From JBDKFK01 sp039798745 (GTDB taxonomy: Bacteria > Patescibacteriota > Microgenomatia > UBA1406 > GWC2-37-13): a stretch of 10,985 nt of DNA. The position numbers and the translations under genes were made by a program. The stretch spans positions 1 through 10,985 of the forward strand of contig JBDKFK010000040.1 in NCBI GenBank assembly GCA_039798745.1. Reading direction: 5' to 3'. Shown piece by piece: positions 5,799-10,978 of this stretch; the stretch's first letter is position 1, and the number at the start of each line of letters is the position of its first letter. The notes beneath the pieces are model-generated. The model had not been told where the DNA came from and made no database searches. It saw only the letters and a program-made list of their open reading frames with translations.

Positions 5799-6491
5799 TC
5801 ACACCTTTTTTGCCAATAGCCAGATTTTAGGAACGGGGATTTCTCCTGGAACGATTTTTGTTTCAAAAGTATCCATTTTTAGTATCACAAGACCTGCATG
5901 TTCCACTCTTTGTTTTAATTCATCTTCCATAAAATAGTTCATATATGTGGAAAGCTCATTTTGTTCATTAAGTCTTGAATCGTTTTGTGATTGATATGGT
6001 TCTTGCTCCATACCTTTGTAAGTGCCTTTATGGCAGGACATCAGAAAAAGACCTTGGTTGAATAGCGAACGCGCGATATTTGATAACATTGAATCTACTT
6101 CTTCTTCAGGTATATGAATAATTGAATAGTTAGCGATATATGCACCAATGCTTGAGGACTGTTGATTTTTTATGGCTTCTACCATATCTTCACAAACAAC
6201 ATGGACTTTATTTTTGTGCTTTTGTCTAATCATTCCACAAAATTCCGGAGTAATATCAATAGCGGTTACTTTTTGTTGTCCTTTTTCAATCAAATAATCT
6301 GTTACAACTCCTGATCCTGCTCCTAAATCAATAATAGGCAGCTTCTCAAGTTTGTTTTGTGATAGATGGTTGATAACTAAATCTATAAAGTCAAAGTGGT
6401 CGTAGTCTTTACCAAAGTCATCAGCATATAATTTGTTGATTTTGGAGTAATTCTGTTGGGTTTGGAGCTTTCTGTTATCAGTTGTATTCAC
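5799..6491 (-). CDS. Stand-alone methyltransferase from an internal GTG start (alternative product)
   Basis: This is the same frame as the fusion. A GTG at 6491-6489 lies 6 bases downstream of TGCTATAAT on the minus strand, the same arrangement as at six other gene starts here. It would give a 230-residue methyltransferase starting just before its N-terminal helix, a normal length for the family. Either the nuclease gene lost its stop codon and now reads into its neighbour, or both the fusion and the short form are made. Confidence 0.5.
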   Translation of the reverse strand: MNTTDNRKLQTQQNYSKINKLYADDFGKDYDHFDFIDLVINHLSQNKLEKLPIIDLGAGSGVVTDYLIEKGQQKVTAIDITPEFCGMIRQKHKNKVHVVCEDMVEAIKNQQSSSIGAYIANYSIIHIPEEEVDSMLSNIARSLFNQGLFLMSCHKGTYKGMEQEPYQSQNDSRLNEQNELSTYMNYFMEDELKQRVEHAGLVILKMDTFETKIVPGEIPVPKIWLLAKKV

Positions 6492-6758
6492 TTCCAAATT
6501 ATAGCAAAGTGATTCCTTGATTCTCCTGAGTAGTGGCACTGAGATTGAGCCACTTTTCTTAACTGCAGATTCTCTACATCGAGCAGCTTTTTCGCTTATA
6601 TATGCTTCATAATAAACAAGCTTCCATGGTTTTCTAGATTTTGTAGACATAACCTCGCCCTGATTATGTTCCTGAAATCTTCTTCTGAGGTCATTAGTAG
6701 ATCCTTTATAAAAATAGTCTTGGTCGTCTGTGCTTTGAAGAATATAAAAATACCACAT
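5799..6758 (-). CDS. GIY-YIG nuclease domain fused to a SAM-dependent methyltransferase
   Basis: The frame encodes 319 residues. Residues 1-80 form a complete small GIY-YIG domain of the UPF0213/YhbQ type: 'YFYILQS', 'YFYKGSTNDLRRRFQEHNQG' with the catalytic Arg, 'KPWKLVYYEAY' and 'ARCRESAVKK' with the catalytic Glu. The YIG triplet reads YKG. After a 25-residue linker, residues 139-310 form a class I methyltransferase: 'IIDLGAGSGVV' is the SAM loop, 'VTAIDITPE' is motif II and 'IANYSIIHIP' is motif IV. It most resembles small-molecule methyltransferases. ATG 6758 is preferred over an in-frame TTG at 6794 because the nuclease fold starts there. A promoter-like element at the junction suggests the methyltransferase is also made alone. 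The stop is TGA. Confidence 0.75.
   Translation of the reverse strand: MWYFYILQSTDDQDYFYKGSTNDLRRRFQEHNQGEVMSTKSRKPWKLVYYEAYISEKAARCRESAVKKSGSISVPLLRRIKESLCYNLEVNTTDNRKLQTQQNYSKINKLYADDFGKDYDHFDFIDLVINHLSQNKLEKLPIIDLGAGSGVVTDYLIEKGQQKVTAIDITPEFCGMIRQKHKNKVHVVCEDMVEAIKNQQSSSIGAYIANYSIIHIPEEEVDSMLSNIARSLFNQGLFLMSCHKGTYKGMEQEPYQSQNDSRLNEQNELSTYMNYFMEDELKQRVEHAGLVILKMDTFETKIVPGEIPVPKIWLLAKKV
6498..6506 (-). promoter_or_regulatory. Internal extended -10 promoter at the GIY-YIG/methyltransferase junction
   Basis: On the minus strand it reads TGCTATAAT, the best match to consensus in the window, and lies inside codons for Leu-Cys-Tyr-Asn-Leu of the linker. GTG follows after 6 bases. Confidence 0.55.
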
Positions 6759-6863
6759 AGATATATGTATGTAGTATTTTTCAATACAAATCAATGTTTT
6801 ATATGCTACTAGAGAGGTTGTTTAAATTTTACTGGCAGGCCACGTTTTTCATCTAATTATCTG

Positions 6864-6919
6864 GGCAGGCTAGTGTGTTTGTACGGTATGTGGCAGGCTA
6901 GTTCGCTTGTACGGTATGT
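6864..6919. repeat. 28-bp tandem repeat, two copies, abutting the tRNA-Trp 3' end
   Basis: The units 6864-6891 and 6892-6919 start GGCAGGCTAGT and end TTGTACGGTATGT, and differ at a few central bases. A third partial copy, GGCAGG (6920-6925), is the complement of the tRNA-Trp 3' end, so the repeat copies the end of the tRNA plus its trailer. The rest of the gap 6795-6863 shows nothing recognisable. Confidence 0.75.
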
Positions 6920-6992
6920 GGCAGGGGCGGAAGGAATCGAACCCTCATTGGCGGTTTTGGAGACCGCAGTCCTGCCGTTGAACGACGCCCCT
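6919..6992 (-). tRNA. tRNA-Trp (anticodon CCA)
   Basis: The gene folds completely. The acceptor AGGGGCG pairs fully with CGCCCCT. The D arm is GTTC/GGAC, the anticodon stem GCGGT/ACCGC encloses loop CTCCAAA with anticodon CCA, and the T arm is GAGGG/CCTTC with loop TTCGATT. The discriminator is G, as usual for bacterial tRNA-Trp, and a 3' CCA is encoded. Length is 74 bases. Confidence 0.95.
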
Positions 6993-7040
6993 AGTTAGCC
7001 CCACTTTGCCTCATGTATATCTGGCTTCGTTAGGGGCATA

Positions 7041-7077
7041 AGCGTTCGTAATTCCGACTGTGTCGGAAACGAACGCT
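7041..7077. other. 37-base hairpin between the two tRNA genes
   Basis: AGCGTTCGT (7041-7049) pairs perfectly with ACGAACGCT (7069-7077). The inner arms TTCCGAC and GTCGGAA also pair, with a TGT loop and a two-base bulge. It lies five bases from the 3' end of tRNA-Arg. No T-run follows on either strand, so it does not look like an ordinary terminator; it may be a processing spacer in a tRNA-Arg/tRNA-Trp transcript. Confidence 0.6.
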
Positions 7078-7081
7078 AATG

Positions 7082-7154
7082 TGCACCTACCCCGAATCGA
7101 ACGGGGATCGGAGGCTCCGCAAGCCCCTGCTCTATCCGATTAAGCTATAGGTGC
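7082..7154 (-). tRNA. tRNA-Arg (anticodon GCG)
   Basis: The acceptor GCACCTA pairs with TAGGTGC, and the D stem is GCTT/GAGC. The anticodon stem GGGGC/GCCTC encloses loop TTGCGGA, giving anticodon GCG, which reads CGC and CGU. The T arm is CCCCG/CGGGG with loop TTCGATT and the discriminator is A. CCA is not encoded, unlike in the neighbouring tRNA-Trp. Most bacteria read these codons with tRNA-Arg(ACG) carrying inosine, so GCG is unusual. Confidence 0.92.
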
Positions 7155-7169
7155 TTAGTATAGTTACTG

Positions 7170-7178
7170 ATTTTACCA
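7170..7178 (-). promoter_or_regulatory. Extended -10 promoter of tRNA-Arg (and probably tRNA-Trp)
   Basis: On the minus strand TGGTAAAAT ends 15 bases before the tRNA-Arg 5' end, leaving a short leader for RNase P. A second AT-rich box (TATACT, 7157-7162) lies too close to the tRNA to serve it. The remainder of 7179-7265 shows no recognisable feature. Confidence 0.45.
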
Positions 7179-7265
7179 CTATCTTGACTAAAAGGCCACT
7201 CTTATGAAGCTGGTTAAGTAAGCACAATAATGGCGTGAAAAGGTTGGTGTGGAGCGGAGATACTA

Positions 7266-7802
7266 TTAGAACGGATACCCTTTGAGTCCTTGTATACCTT
7301 TCAACACCGATATCTCGCCCATAATATCACGGGCATGACCTATTACCATACCACCGAGAATAGAGGAGACTGTTCGTTTGCCCATGCCCCACGCAGACAT
7401 ATCGATTTCGCGCGCGAGATCTTTATCGGTAAGAGACGCAACATAGTCTTCGCTGGCTTTGTATACGGCTTTGGCGTAGAGGCGCATTTGGGCGACATCC
7501 ACCTTTACCTCTTTGAGCCATTTAGGGTAGGCTACCTGCCACTCGGTAGGCTGAAGTTCACTGGCGCCGGTGTTATTGAGAAAGTCAGTTTCCATGAGTG
7601 GTTTAGTTTGTTTGAGAAGTCCATGAACAAAAAAATCTTCAGACATTATGACGTGAGCATAAGTGCCCGCGATAGGATTGGCCTTGCCGGGAGGCATATA
7701 GGCAGCGACCTCGTCGGTGACGCCTTCCATGGTACCTTCGAGCCATGTATGAGCGTCCTTTAACTGTTCAAGAAGTAGGTTAACGGCAATTTTATCTTTC
7801 AT
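7266..7802 (-). CDS. DinB-superfamily protein (third in the window)
   Basis: This 178-residue four-helix protein has the family pattern clearly: 'LLLEQLKDAHTWLEGTMEGVT' as the first helix, 'GTYAHVIMSEDFFVHGLL' with the helix-2 His near residues 50-61, and 'GGMVIGHARDIMGEISVLKG' with the last-helix His. Together these give the three-His metal centre seen in DinB_2-like proteins. It probably acts as a cytoplasmic metal-dependent transferase or hydrolase with unknown substrate. It stands alone, divergent from the Nudix gene across 59 bases. The ATG at 7802 follows a weak TATCAT by 8 bases. It is only distantly related to the pair at 3994-4994. Confidence 0.8.
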   Translation of the reverse strand: MKDKIAVNLLLEQLKDAHTWLEGTMEGVTDEVAAYMPPGKANPIAGTYAHVIMSEDFFVHGLLKQTKPLMETDFLNNTGASELQPTEWQVAYPKWLKEVKVDVAQMRLYAKAVYKASEDYVASLTDKDLAREIDMSAWGMGKRTVSSILGGMVIGHARDIMGEISVLKGIQGLKGYPF

Positions 7803-7850
7803 ATATACCTATGATATAAAAGCTGCGGAATTATTTCAAGATACACGCTA

Positions 7851-7856
7851 TATAAT
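7851..7856 (+). promoter_or_regulatory. -10 box of the Nudix gene
   Basis: A consensus TATAAT ends 5 bases before ATG 7862, the tightest spacing seen here. The predicted transcript starts at or beside the A of the ATG. No good -35 is visible and the TGn extension is absent. Confidence 0.6.
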
Positions 7857-7861
7857 AGTGT

Positions 7862-8329
7862 ATGACTTCTATAAGAGCTGCAGCAATAATACTAAAAGAC
7901 TATGCTGTTTTACTTATGTACAGAAAACGTGAAGGGCACGAATACTATGTGTTCCCGGGAGGGGGAGTAGAGAAAGATGAAACGGTAGAAGAGGCTGTGC
8001 TTAGGGAAGTGACCGAAGAAACAACGGTACAGGTAAAGCTTGATAAGCTTTTGTACCATCATCACTATATTAATGATAGTGATCAATATTTTTATCTTTG
8101 TTCCTATATTTCGGGAAAACCCGAGCTGGGTGACGCAAATGAAAAGGAGGCTATGAAGAATAATGCCAATGATTATTATGAACCCATGTGGGTACCTATT
8201 GAAAAAATAGGCGAGCTGGTGCTCTATCCGTTGGAACTACGTGACTGGCTTCTTGAAGATATAAAAGACGGATTCCGCAGTACTCCGCGGGAAGCATCGA
8301 TGAGAGTTGAGGATATAAGACAGGCTTAG
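7862..8329 (+). CDS. Nudix hydrolase
   Basis: The 155-residue protein has the Nudix box at residues 35-57: GGVEKDETVEEAVLREVTEE followed by TTV, matching GX5EX7REUXEEXGU except that the final Gly is Thr. The metal-binding REVTEE core is intact, so it should hydrolyse nucleoside diphosphates linked to another group, with Mg; the substrate cannot be read from the sequence. The N-terminal strand 'RAAAIILKDYAVLLMYRKR' and 'GHEYYVFPGGG' are typical of the MutT-like branch. It heads a plus-strand run of four genes. The leaderless start follows TATAAT. It could clean up oxidised or modified nucleotides, but nothing here ties it to the other genes. Confidence 0.9.
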   Translation: MTSIRAAAIILKDYAVLLMYRKREGHEYYVFPGGGVEKDETVEEAVLREVTEETTVQVKLDKLLYHHHYINDSDQYFYLCSYISGKPELGDANEKEAMKNNANDYYEPMWVPIEKIGELVLYPLELRDWLLEDIKDGFRSTPREASMRVEDIRQA

Positions 8330-8345
8330 TATTATTATTATACGC

Positions 8346-8681
8346 ATGGATACTGAAACCTATCGTAAACATATTGAGAAAGATATATTGGATATTATTG
8401 AAAAACTGATCCTCGCAAGGAAGATGAACGCTACCCGAGCAAAGGAAATCGCACAGTACATCTTGGATTCATTGAAGCCGCATATGGATTTGGAGTCTGT
8501 ATATAATGTAGTCAAACATTTTGATGAGCATTTTCCTGAGCTTATATCTGTCGTATTGGAAGTGGAGAGCGATCATGAAGAACAGATAAAGAAAATAGTA
8601 GGAGATCGTGTAGCCGTGCTCATCAGACAGAATAAAATTACCGAAGCAAATGATCTGTTAGAACAGACACTGAAAAAATAG
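8346..8681 (+). CDS. Uncharacterised all-helical 111-aa protein
   Basis: I do not recognise it. It is predicted to be almost entirely helical and charged, with no membrane segment: 'YRKHIEKDILDIIEKLILARK', 'KEIAQYILDSLKPHM' and 'DRVAVLIRQNKITEANDLLEQTLKK' are amphipathic. It starts 16 bases after the Nudix stop, inside an ATT repeat that includes TATTAT seven bases before the ATG, so it may have its own leaderless start. Its TAG stop lies one base before the next ATG (TAGTATG), which suggests reinitiation coupling with the following gene. A small structural or adaptor role is possible but not supported. Confidence 0.7.
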   Translation: MDTETYRKHIEKDILDIIEKLILARKMNATRAKEIAQYILDSLKPHMDLESVYNVVKHFDEHFPELISVVLEVESDHEEQIKKIVGDRVAVLIRQNKITEANDLLEQTLKK

Positions 8682-8682
8682 T

Positions 8683-9510
8683 ATGACCGACAGACTTACA
8701 TCCACACCAGAACAAGAAGGGGCAACACAGGAGAAGGTTGTTGAGAGACCTCAAGATACTCAGGAACACGAACCTCTCGCGTCTGCGGAGCAACAGGTAG
8801 TGGGACTTATTGGTTTGGGAGGTAATGAAGACACGATACTACAAGAGATTGTTAAAGTCGAAACAGAACACCCAAAAGTTGAGCCGGCTATTGTTGGTGA
8901 AGGTCGGCCCGCAAAGCGTGGCATGCTATTTTTCCGCTGGTCAACGCTCTCAGATTTAGGCAGTTTAGCAAACGGGATACATCTGCCAAATTCACACCTG
9001 GGAAAGGAAGTATACAACTCTGGAGATCAATCAGGCACATATTTTTCATACTTGGGTGATGAATCAACCCGTAACAGATATATAGCTCCGGTCGACAATG
9101 ACGGGACCATGGCCTTTAACTGGCCGGCTTTTAAACCGGAAGATCAGTTTAAACACAGGACTGATGAAAAAAAGGGTAACCCACGCTATGCTATAGCTAT
9201 GATTCTGCGGGTAACTGATCAAAACTTCGATGCATTTTCTGGAAAGATAGGGGAAGTAGAGAAAAAAACTGATGGTTCCTCAGATGTGATTCATCCCAAA
9301 ACGGATCTAAACTCGTTTGCTACAGAAGAAGCGTATATTTCTACTGAAGGTATAACCGCCGATAGCATAAACGACCTAGGATCAGATATAAAAGTTGTCG
9401 TATATGATCGTGAGGCGGAGCATAATAACTACAACTTTATGACATGGGCTGAAGCGAGAAAACTCGCGGGGGAGAAACCTCCACAGAATAGTGTAGAGCC
9501 TGCGGCTTAG
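8683..9510 (+). CDS. Uncharacterised 275-aa cytoplasmic protein
   Basis: The family is not recognised. Residues 1 to about 70 are acidic, rich in Glu, Gln and Pro, and probably disordered. A globular part begins around residue 79 (RGMLFFRWSTLSDLGSLANG) and continues with 'NSGDQSGTYFSYLGDESTRN' and 'NDGTMAFNWPAFKPEDQF'. It ends with 'YDREAEHNNYNFMTWAEARK'. There is no signal peptide or membrane helix. The 'FRW...L..LANGI...S' and 'GTYFSYLGDES' arrangement loosely recalls ADP-ribosyltransferase folds, but I cannot place a catalytic triad. The start lies one base after the upstream stop. The C-terminus (NSVEPAA) is again low in complexity. Confidence 0.72.
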   Translation: MTDRLTSTPEQEGATQEKVVERPQDTQEHEPLASAEQQVVGLIGLGGNEDTILQEIVKVETEHPKVEPAIVGEGRPAKRGMLFFRWSTLSDLGSLANGIHLPNSHLGKEVYNSGDQSGTYFSYLGDESTRNRYIAPVDNDGTMAFNWPAFKPEDQFKHRTDEKKGNPRYAIAMILRVTDQNFDAFSGKIGEVEKKTDGSSDVIHPKTDLNSFATEEAYISTEGITADSINDLGSDIKVVVYDREAEHNNYNFMTWAEARKLAGEKPPQNSVEPAA

Positions 9511-9513
9511 CGA

Positions 9514-9562
9514 TAAGGAGGTTACATATTGCTTTATGGGTGCAAATCGCATAAAGTTATAG
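9514..9562 (+). promoter_or_regulatory. Strong Shine-Dalgarno with an 8-codon leader frame
   Basis: TAAGGAGGT (9514-9522) is a nine-base match to the anti-Shine-Dalgarno, but it lies 41 bases before the ATG of the next gene. ATG 9536 opens MGANRIKL with TAG at 9560-9562, and one base later comes ATG 9564, the same TAGTATG junction as at 8679-8685. A TTG at 9529 has better spacing but runs out of frame to 9666. A leader peptide with reinitiation is the simplest reading. Confidence 0.45.
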
Positions 9563-9563
9563 T

Positions 9564-10262
9564 ATGCCCAAGGAAGATGATCATACGCGAAGCGGTGAAC
9601 TTCATACATTTATTCTTCTCTTTCTATGCCTTATGGTATTCAGCTCAGCTGCTGTATATGTACTGAACAACAAAGGAGTGCCAGTTTTTCGGTATCCCGC
9701 GAAAAGCACTCCAACTCCTTTGCCTACGGTACCCGCGCAGATATCCCAACAGGCTAGGTGTAATGAGGAAGATGTTACATTTAAAGTAAAACCATCTACT
9801 GATCAGGGATTTTGTGAACTCTCAATGACGCTTACAGGATATAGGGTTTCAGGATATACTGTGAGATACCCAGAAACATGGACTGTGAACACAGCAGGAG
9901 CAGAGGCCATGAATGTATATTTTAATAAAGGCACCGACACAGAAGTTTTTATTCAGCTCACCTCATCCAATCTTGCTTTGGAGCAAGCCGACAAAGCTAC
10001 CTATAGCTTTGAATCATCGGAGGCGATACCCCTTGTTGACCCTGACGAAACGGAGATAAGCCGGAAGATAGAAGAGGTCGGTGGAATCAATACATTGCGT
10101 CTGCTTACGTCTCTTGACGATCAAACAGTGGTGCGATATTTTCTTACGCATGTTGAAGGGGATAAAACGAGTGTATATATGTTTAAAACGACGGGTGAAA
10201 GCGACGCGATGGAAGAGTCTGTACGCAAAATGATATCTACATTTTCTATTGTAGAGCCCTAA
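9564..10262 (+). CDS. Membrane-anchored extracytoplasmic protein, possible PsbP-like/DUF1795-like domain
   Basis: The 232-residue protein has a short charged N-terminus, one hydrophobic helix at about residues 15-33 (HTFILLFLCLMVFSSAAVYV) and a Pro/Thr linker (KSTPTPLPTVPAQ), then a globular domain from about residue 62. 'YRVSGYTVRYPETWTV' followed by alternating strands and 'MEESVRKMISTFSIVEP' at the end is the layout of PsbP/Mog1-like domains, which often begin with 'y.vsYP..W'. The two Cys (residues 67 and 84) could form a disulfide outside the cell. The anchor lacks a lipobox, so it is a signal anchor. It is the last gene of the run and ends four bases before the opposing hydrolase stop. 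Ligand or partner is unknown. Confidence 0.75.
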   Translation: MPKEDDHTRSGELHTFILLFLCLMVFSSAAVYVLNNKGVPVFRYPAKSTPTPLPTVPAQISQQARCNEEDVTFKVKPSTDQGFCELSMTLTGYRVSGYTVRYPETWTVNTAGAEAMNVYFNKGTDTEVFIQLTSSNLALEQADKATYSFESSEAIPLVDPDETEISRKIEEVGGINTLRLLTSLDDQTVVRYFLTHVEGDKTSVYMFKTTGESDAMEESVRKMISTFSIVEP

Positions 10263-10266
10263 AGCA

Positions 10267-10818
10267 TTATGGAATAAGATCAAGTATAAACGGTAACTGC
10301 GTATATGTTGGCCCCATTTCTGTATTAAAATGTCCCTCTCCCGGACGCATAATAAGCTCACCTCCGACCATGAGTCTCAGATATTTCGCGTGGGTGAGAG
10401 GGGAATACGGATCATTGTCTGAGTGAATAAAGGTAAAGTTTGAGGATTTTTGTTTAATAAGTTCAAAGTTAAGAGATATATCAAATAATTCTTCCAGAGT
10501 ATTCCATCCGAGATCATCCTTGAAGGCTCCGACCATGAGTGCTTTGGAGATACGCACGTTTTCGTGCATTTGCTGAAGCAGCCCCAGAATAGCAACCGCA
10601 CCGGAAGAATGGCCTATGATAACCGATTCATTATCAAACTCCCAGTCGGGCCGGGCAAAGAGAAATTCGTTGTAACGCCTCATGCTAGGTTTATCGGCGC
10701 GGGGAAGATTGGGAACCCAGACGCGATAGTCTTTTGCGGCGAGTTGTTGAGCGAGCCAGGGGAACCAGTTGGATGAGGAAGTAGCATTGGTGCCGTGAAG
10801 AATAAGGGCGTTTTTCAT
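10267..10818 (-). CDS. Small alpha/beta hydrolase, RBBP9/YdeN-like serine hydrolase
   Basis: The 183-residue protein is the usual size for RBBP9/YdeN-type hydrolases. 'ALILHGTNATSSSNWFPWL' supplies the oxyanion-side HG motif. 'VIIGHSSGAVAIL' has the nucleophile Ser in GHSSG near residue 71, 'FTFIHSDNDPYSPL' the catalytic Asp near residue 135, and 'RPGEGHFN' the catalytic His near residue 163. The triad is therefore complete. It has no signal peptide or lid and probably acts as a cytoplasmic esterase or peptidase with unknown substrate. The start at 10818 is fixed by TGCTACAAT ending 6 bases upstream on the minus strand. It is convergent with the membrane-anchored protein. Confidence 0.86.
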   Translation of the reverse strand: MKNALILHGTNATSSSNWFPWLAQQLAAKDYRVWVPNLPRADKPSMRRYNEFLFARPDWEFDNESVIIGHSSGAVAILGLLQQMHENVRISKALMVGAFKDDLGWNTLEELFDISLNFELIKQKSSNFTFIHSDNDPYSPLTHAKYLRLMVGGELIMRPGEGHFNTEMGPTYTQLPFILDLIP

Positions 10819-10824
10819 GAAGTT

Positions 10825-10833
10825 ATTGTAGCA
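10825..10833 (-). promoter_or_regulatory. Extended -10 promoter of the alpha/beta hydrolase
   Basis: On the minus strand TGCTACAAT, identical to the metallopeptidase box at 642-650, ends 6 bases before ATG 10818. Just upstream, 10841-10875 holds GTTGTT/AACAAC inverted repeats that could be an operator. Confidence 0.6.
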
Positions 10834-10884
10834 GATATTTGTTGTTCAACTTCTAGCAACAACATTGGTTGTTGATATAAGTCG

Positions 10885-10916
10885 AAAGCCCTCCCCCTGC
10901 AATGGGGGAGGGCTTT
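10885..10916. terminator. Perfect 13-bp hairpin, possible terminator
   Basis: AAAGCCCTCCCCC (10885-10897) pairs fully with GGGGGAGGGCTTT (10904-10916) around the loop TGCAAT. Only three T close the stem and no longer T-run follows on either strand. It could end a minus-strand gene lying beyond the window. Confidence 0.45.
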
Positions 10917-10933
10917 GTGGAATGTGAGAATGT

Positions 10934-10978
10934 CCGGCTGCCCTAGCCGGTCATGAACCACGCGCAGCATGTGCGCGT
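10934..10978. repeat. Two further hairpins in tandem at the window end
   Basis: CCGGCT pairs with AGCCGG (10934-10950, loop GCCCT), and ACGCGCA pairs with TGCGCGT (10960-10978, loop GCATG). With the hairpin at 10885 they make three stems in 94 bases. No open frame of note covers them inside the window. Confidence 0.55.

Noticed and set aside
5716..5802. GTG start at 5802 giving a 267-residue reductase
   Set aside because: The extra 29 residues are encoded by a hairpin and a -10 box and precede the conserved start of the fold. The ATG at 5715 has a promoter 7 bases upstream, although the GTGA overlap with the upstream stop is tempting.
6759..6794. TTG start at 6794 for the GIY-YIG frame
   Set aside because: The 12 extra residues lie outside the nuclease fold, whose first strand begins right at ATG 6758.
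6864..6925. CRISPR array
   Set aside because: There are only two and a fraction units of 28 bases, directly adjacent with no spacers between them.
7290..7763. 157-codon open frame on the plus strand, opposite the third DinB-fold gene
   Set aside because: It is antisense to a protein with clear family motifs and has an unconvincing composition (rich in His, Arg, Phe). The same holds for 5242-5658 opposite the reductase.
8683..9510. Confident ADP-ribosyltransferase call
   Set aside because: The resemblance is limited to a short pattern and no catalytic triad could be located.
9529..9666. 45-codon frame from TTG 9529, well spaced from the strong Shine-Dalgarno
   Set aside because: It is out of frame with the anchored protein, overlaps its membrane helix, and has no recognisable sequence. 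The 8-codon ATG frame ending at the start codon is a simpler explanation.
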